From NCBI GenBank assembly GCA_027020105.1, contig JALUVW010000062.1, positions 1-8,677 on the forward strand: DNA of 8,677 nucleotides. Reading direction: 5' to 3'. A model generated the notes under the pieces. The model was not told where the DNA came from. It searched no databases and saw only the letters and a list, made by a program, of their open reading frames with translations. The position numbers and the translations under genes are program-made. How positions within the stretch are numbered: the first letter of the stretch is position 1; each line of letters opens with the position of its first letter. This document shows positions 6,428 through 8,677 of this stretch, piece after piece. This DNA comes from Candidatus Falkowiibacteriota bacterium. Its GTDB lineage: Bacteria; Patescibacteriota; Patescibacteriia; Patescibacteriales; SZUA-104.

Positions 6428-6632
6428 AGATAATAAACAGTTAAACGGACAACGGTAAACCCTGTTAATACGTCGCTTGCTTGGCGGCTTTTAATCCGCC
6501 GCTTGCGAGCCAACCCATAATCGCCGACTTATCGGCGGATTTATTTAATTAGCGGGGCGGGCGGCAAACAAAAACGCGCTTTCCATATGCCGGCTTATTA
6601 CTTTCAGTTGTCTTTTTCGCATTATAAACAAT
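6428..6632 (+). promoter_or_regulatory. Structured 5' leader of rplS (candidate ribosomal-protein leader)
   Basis: About 205 nt without an evident gene separate the predicted transcript start from the rplS ATG. Pairings visible are AACAG (6436-6440) with CTGTT (6462-6466); GGCGG (6483-6487) with CCGCC (6496-6500); the competing TTGGC (6481-6485) with GCCAA (6509-6513); and CGCCGA (6522-6527) with TCGGCG (6532-6537), followed by a T-rich stretch. CGCTTGC occurs at 6474 and 6500. The overlapping alternatives would suit a switch. Leaders upstream of ribosomal protein genes often control them by feedback, but I cannot match this one to a known family. A TATAAA (6623-6628) just before the ATG could also allow a near-leaderless transcript. 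Confidence 0.45.
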
Positions 6633-7070
6633 ATGACCGAAGAAAAGAAAAATATCCAAAAAAACGAGGACAAAAACAATTCCGCCTCCGGCAAAAAATC
6701 CGACGGAGACAAACAAGCGGACAAAAAAAACAAAAAAGATGACAAGAAAAACGAACTTCCGGAACTTAAGCCCGGTATGACTGTTCGCGTTTATCAAAAA
6801 ATCAAAGAAATGAACATAAAGGGAGAAGAGAAGGAAAGGATTCAATATTTTGAAGGAATGATAATCGCCAGGAAGCACGGCAAGGAAAAAGGCGGAACCA
6901 TAACCGTCAGAAAAATTTCCGACGGCGTGGAAGTGGAAAAAATCTTTCCCCTGAACCTGCCCACTATCACGAAAATTGAAATCAAAAAACAGGCAAAAGT
7001 AAGGCGAGCCAAACTGTATTTTTTGAAAAAAGGATATAAAAAGAAGCTGAAAGAACAAAAAGTCGCTTAA
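6633..7070 (+). CDS. rplS: Large ribosomal subunit protein bL19 with charged N-terminal extension
   Basis: bL19 sits at the 30S-50S interface of the large subunit. The protein has 145 residues. The L19 core covers about 42-133: LPELKPGMTVRVYQKIKE, ERIQYFEGMIIARKHG, GTITVRKISDGVEVEKIFPL, then IKKQAKVRRAKLYFLKKG near the end. The first 40 residues, nearly all K, D, N, E, S and Q, replace the short N-terminal helix of typical L19 and look disordered. The ATG at 6633 lacks a Shine-Dalgarno sequence (preceding bases ATTATAAACAAT). No later ATG precedes the conserved core except M49, inside it, so the extension appears genuinely translated. A promoter and a structured leader lie upstream, and tRNA-Leu starts 13 nt after the stop codon, so co-transcription is likely. 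Confidence 0.95.
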   Translation: MTEEKKNIQKNEDKNNSASGKKSDGDKQADKKNKKDDKKNELPELKPGMTVRVYQKIKEMNIKGEEKERIQYFEGMIIARKHGKEKGGTITVRKISDGVEVEKIFPLNLPTITKIEIKKQAKVRRAKLYFLKKGYKKKLKEQKVA

Positions 7071-7083
7071 ATTTATTTTATCT

Positions 7084-7167
7084 GCCGAGGTGGTGGAACT
7101 GGTAGACACGCAAGCTTGAGGGGCTTGTGGGGGAAACCCCGTGCAGGTTCAATTCCTGTCCTCGGCA
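7084..7167 (+). tRNA. tRNA-Leu(GAG)
   Basis: Acceptor stem GCCGAGG (7084-7090) pairs with CCTCGGC (7160-7166), with discriminator A at 7167. The anticodon stem CAAGC/GCTTG encloses loop TTGAGGG, giving anticodon GAG (7118-7120), which reads CUC and CUU. A long variable arm (GGGG/CCCC region), as expected for class II tRNA-Leu, and a T arm CAGG-TTCAATT-CCTG follow. CCA is not encoded (ACGG follows). It lies directly behind rplS. Confidence 0.97.
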
Positions 7168-7218
7168 CGGGGCGAAGGGACTGTCGTTAAATCCTGTTAC
7201 GAGTTGAAGCTGTTTGAG

Positions 7219-7297
7219 TTTTCGCCGATTTTTGTTGAGTATTTTGGGGTAATATTATGATGTATTGGCGAAAATCATAAACAAAAATCGGCGAAAA
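7219..7297. repeat. Perfect 18-bp inverted repeat between the two tRNA genes
   Basis: TTTTCGCCGATTTTTGTT (7219-7236) and AACAAAAATCGGCGAAAA (7280-7297) are exact reverse complements around a 43-bp AT-rich loop. The loop holds a further GGCGAAAAT (7267-7275) that repeats part of the right arm, and an ATGAT/ATCAT pairing. No gene is visible from 7168 to 7341. It could be a mobile-element remnant or a processing structure in the tRNA precursor. Confidence 0.9.
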
Positions 7298-7341
7298 TAT
7301 TAAAATATCGGCTATGGCAGGGCTTGATAACGATCCCGTTG

Positions 7342-7415
7342 GGGCGCATAGCTCAGTTGGCTAGAGCGTTTGGTTTACACCCAAAAGGTCCTAGGTTCGA
7401 GCCCTAGTGCGCCCA
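7342..7415 (+). tRNA. tRNA-Val(UAC)
   Basis: Acceptor stem GGGCGCA (7342-7348) pairs with TGCGCCC (7408-7414), with discriminator A at 7415. The D arm is GCTCAGTTGGCTAGAGC. The anticodon stem TTTGG/CCAAA encloses loop TTTACAC, giving anticodon TAC (7376-7378). The T arm is CTAGG-TTCGAGC-CCTAG. CCA is not encoded. It lies just upstream of a strong terminator. Confidence 0.97.
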
Positions 7416-7417
7416 CA

Positions 7418-7455
7418 AAACAAAAAACGCGGAGACATCTCCGCGTTTTTTGTTT
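7418..7455. terminator. Strong bidirectional intrinsic terminator
   Basis: ACGCGGAG (7427-7434), loop ACAT, and CTCCGCGT (7439-7446) form a GC-rich stem flanked by A6 on the left and T6 on the right, with pairing extending to 7418/7455. It ends the rplS-tRNA unit on the plus strand and can also serve the phosphatase gene from the minus side. Confidence 0.95.
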
Positions 7456-7527
7456 CGCGCGGTTATACAACTCTGCTCAAACTTATTTTATTAGAAACTT
7501 TTGATAAAGAGAAGGTTTACCGCGCCT

Positions 7528-7596
7528 CCCGCCTGCGCCGGGTTTCGGCGGGCAGGTCGGCGTAGATTAACCCGCACAGCGGCCCAGGCCCCGCTG
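7528..7596. repeat. GC-rich palindromic island downstream of the phosphatase gene
   Basis: Within the gene-free stretch 7456-7660 lies a GC-rich patch. GCCTGC-GCCG (7531-7540) can pair with CGGC (7546-7549) and GCAGGT (7552-7557), or alternatively CCCGCC (7528-7533) with GGCGGG (7547-7552). A second hairpin pairs CAGCGG (7577-7582) with CCGCTG (7591-7596). No reading frame or RNA gene is recognised. It resembles dispersed GC-rich palindromes I associate with Patescibacteria genomes, which is a recollection and not a search. Confidence 0.6.
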
Positions 7597-7660
7597 ACGC
7601 GCGCCAAAGATTAAAGCTAAATCTGTTTTTTGGGGATCTGATTTCAAAAAATGTATTTAA

Positions 7661-8233
7661 TTATTTTTTTAAATCATCAAAATTATATTTCAAAATTTCC
7701 GCATTTACCAAGCTAAAATCAAAAAATTCCTGGTCAGATATTTTGGGATTAAAATATTTATTGATTACTTTCACTATAAATCCATGAGTTGATATTAGTA
7801 TATTGGAGAATTTATTTTGACTATTTATTTTATCCAAACCCTCAAAAACTCTCTTTATTACTTCATTAATTGTTTCTCCATGTGGAGGTGCGCCATTCAA
7901 AATTCTGGTGATATTTTTTGCGTATAAATCAGGATATTTATTTTTTGCCTCCTCTTTAGTTAATCCTTCGTAAAGACCCATAGAGCGTTCAATAAAATAT
8001 TTATCAATTACTACCTCGCAACCATGATTTATTTTAATAAGTTCAGCCGTCTCAATAGCTCTTTTTAAAGGGGAGCAATAAATAATTTCAATACCTAAAT
8101 CACTTGTCTTTTTGGCAAGTTTTTTTGCTTGGCTCATGCCAGCAACATTCAACGGTTCGTCTGCCCTGCCTAAGTATCGGCCTTCTTTGTTAAAGTCGGT
8201 TTCGCCGTGTCTAATGACAAATATATTTTTCAT
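7661..8233 (-). CDS. Histidine phosphatase family protein (phosphoglycerate mutase-like)
   Basis: Branch-1 histidine phosphatase of 190 residues. IRHGETDFN at 7-15 carries the phosphorylated H9 with R8. YCSPLKRAIETAE (52-64) carries R58. IERSMGLYEGL (81-91) carries the likely acid E82, and ISTHGFIVKVI (147-157) carries H150. The catalytic set is complete. Family members act on phosphoglycerates, sugar phosphates, alpha-ribazole phosphate or other small phosphates, and I cannot tell which from the sequence. The ATG at 8233 follows a -10-like TATAAT by only about 11 nt, so the mRNA may have almost no leader, and there is no Shine-Dalgarno sequence. Its codons are visibly richer in A and T than those of lepB, leuS or xth, which hints at a different origin or weaker selection. 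Transcription probably ends at the 7418-7455 terminator. Confidence 0.95.
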   Translation of the reverse strand: MKNIFVIRHGETDFNKEGRYLGRADEPLNVAGMSQAKKLAKKTSDLGIEIIYCSPLKRAIETAELIKINHGCEVVIDKYFIERSMGLYEGLTKEEAKNKYPDLYAKNITRILNGAPPHGETINEVIKRVFEGLDKINSQNKFSNILISTHGFIVKVINKYFNPKISDQEFFDFSLVNAEILKYNFDDLKK

Positions 8234-8244
8234 ACTTACATTTT

Positions 8245-8250
8245 ATTATA
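8245..8250 (-). promoter_or_regulatory. -10-like box before the phosphatase gene
   Basis: Perfect TATAAT on the minus strand, predicting a transcript start about 5 nt before the ATG at 8233. The -35 position (8273-8268, AATCAT) is poor and lies in the loop of the upstream terminator. Confidence 0.35.
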
Positions 8251-8284
8251 AAAAAGAGAGGATGACAATGATTTGCCATCCTCT
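8250..8284 (-). terminator. Intrinsic terminator, minus strand
   Basis: On the minus strand AGAGGATG (8284-8277) pairs with CATCCTCT (8264-8257), with a small inner CAA/TTG pairing, followed by C and T6 (8255-8250). It would stop a transcript entering from the right, such as one from the cysteine-rich frame that ends at 8351. Confidence 0.75.
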
Positions 8285-8350
8285 TGAGTGATAGAAATGC
8301 GGCATGCATCTCCATAAATTTTGATTGCTCAGGGCATTCGTATTGCCCTT

Positions 8351-8596
8351 TTAATGATCCTTATAAAAAAGACTCGGTTTAAAATGTCCACACCTATTCG
8401 GATCGCATTCTTCCATTCTTGTTCTCTTATTAAAGCAGCGAAATGTTAGCGACACCCCAATCGGCCAGGAGGGGCCTGGTTTTAATATATTGCATAAACC
8501 CGCGTTAGAATGTCTGTCAAACTCTATTAGGCAATGTGCACAACATATGACGGTTTTCTGAAAAATATGAGAAAATCGGCAAATATGTGTACAAAA
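8351..8596 (-). CDS. Cysteine-rich small open frame, possibly 5'-truncated
   Basis: No family recognised. The frame is open for 81 codons between a TAA at 8599 and the TAA at 8351. Its last 65 or so residues read like real protein: CCAHCLIEFDRHSNAG, LCNILKPGPSWPIG, LTFRCFNKRTRMEEC and NRCGHFKPS. The cysteine pattern CC-x2-C, then four single cysteines, suggests a small metal-binding domain. No ATG, GTG or TTG opens the frame upstream of the cysteine cluster; an ATA at 8548 stands where a start would fit. The first usable starts are GTG 8455 (34 residues) and ATG 8416 (21 residues). A minus-strand terminator follows at 8284-8250. Its upstream end overlaps, on the other strand, the start of a transposase-like gene, so it may be a gene remnant cut by an insertion. 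Coordinates give the full open frame. Confidence 0.4.
   Translation of the reverse strand, partial: FCTHICRFSHIFQKTVICCAHCLIEFDRHSNAGLCNILKPGPSWPIGVSLTFRCFNKRTRMEECDPNRCGHFKPSLFYKDH
8535..8593. repeat. Imperfect inverted repeat around the transposase-like start
   Basis: TGTGCACA (8535-8542) matches TGTGTACA (8586-8593) as an inverted repeat at 7 of 8 positions. CGGTTTTCT (8551-8559) matches AGAAAATCG (8570-8578) at 8 of 9, the difference being a G-T type pair. The likely start codon at 8585 lies inside the right arm. It may be an operator, a translation-blocking hairpin or an element end. Confidence 0.45.
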
Positions 8597-8677
8597 TTAC
8601 CAAAAACTCCGTTAGAGGAGCGTCTAAGATGGGTTTTGCCCATTATTAACAAAAATATAAAATTGGTTGACGCGGCT
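8585..8677 (+). CDS. Start of a probable transposase/integrase helix-turn-helix protein (runs off right edge)
   Basis: An ATG at 8585 opens 31 codons to the window edge, beginning MCTKLPKTPLEERLRWVLP and continuing with INKNIKLVDAA. This resembles, from memory, the N-terminus of IS481-like or related DDE transposases in which a helix-turn-helix begins at the IKLVDAA position. The catalytic part is outside, so the call rests on a short match. In-frame ATGs also occur at 8567 and 8534, after a TAG at 8528; 8585 is preferred because the text before it looks non-coding and palindromic. No Shine-Dalgarno sequence is present. It is head to head with the cysteine-rich frame. Confidence 0.55.
   Translation, partial: MCTKLPKTPLEERLRWVLPIINKNIKLVDAA

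Noticed and set aside
6549..7109. Minus-strand open frame of 186 codons
   Set aside because: It is the antisense of rplS and part of tRNA-Leu; the phenylalanine-rich text mirrors the lysine-rich rplS sequence.
8331..8352. Plus-strand terminator (AGGGCA/TGCCCT, then TTTT)
   Set aside because: The stem is 6 bp with a very short T-run, and no plus-strand gene lies upstream to need it.
8465..8487. Plus-strand terminator (CCAGG/CCTGG, then TTTT)
   Set aside because: The stem is only 5 bp, there is no upstream plus-strand gene, and it lies inside the cysteine-rich open frame.
1..8677. Recoded UGA (glycine) as in Gracilibacteria
   Set aside because: No identified gene needs an in-frame UGA, and yqeY ends in UGA at the expected length.

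Overview
The window looks like a piece of a Patescibacteria (Candidate Phyla Radiation, probably Parcubacteria-like) genome. This is an inference from style, not a search. The housekeeping proteins are small. rpsU is followed by yqeY. HisRS and ribosomal protein L19 carry lysine-rich low-complexity N-terminal extensions. Almost no gene has a Shine-Dalgarno sequence. Encoded tRNAs lack CCA, and intergenic gaps are full of palindromes. TGA is used as a stop (yqeY), so there is no sign of the UGA=Gly code.

Left and central part (1-6034), all minus strand, transcribed right to left: lepB (signal peptidase I), hisS, rpsU, yqeY, xth (exonuclease III), a CNNM/CorB-type DUF21-CBS membrane protein, and leuS, which runs off the left edge. 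A good promoter for lepB lies at 6242-6270. Long hairpins fill the gaps between lepB/hisS, rpsU/yqeY and xth/CNNM, and end 5-7 nt before the next start codon. An AT-rich block of tandem repeats separates hisS from rpsU.

Centre right (6035-7455): a divergent control region of about 600 bp holds the lepB promoter (minus), a GC-rich hairpin, the rplS promoter (plus) and a roughly 200-nt structured rplS leader. The plus-strand unit is rplS, tRNA-Leu(GAG), a perfect 18-bp inverted repeat, tRNA-Val(UAC), and a strong bidirectional terminator. Most of these genes serve translation (two aminoacyl-tRNA synthetases, S21, L19, two tRNAs), with protein export and DNA repair genes mixed in.

Right part (7456-8677), more accessory-like: a GC-rich palindromic island; an AT-rich histidine phosphatase gene (minus); a compact terminator whose T-tract runs into that gene's -10-like box; a short cysteine-rich open frame (minus) with no usable start codon at its upstream end; and, head to head with it, the first codons of what looks like a transposase/integrase helix-turn-helix protein running off the right edge.

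I see no CRISPR array, defence cluster or clearly new multi-gene system. The most notable signals are the start-adjacent hairpins, the palindrome between the tRNAs, the rplS leader and the cysteine-rich small frame.
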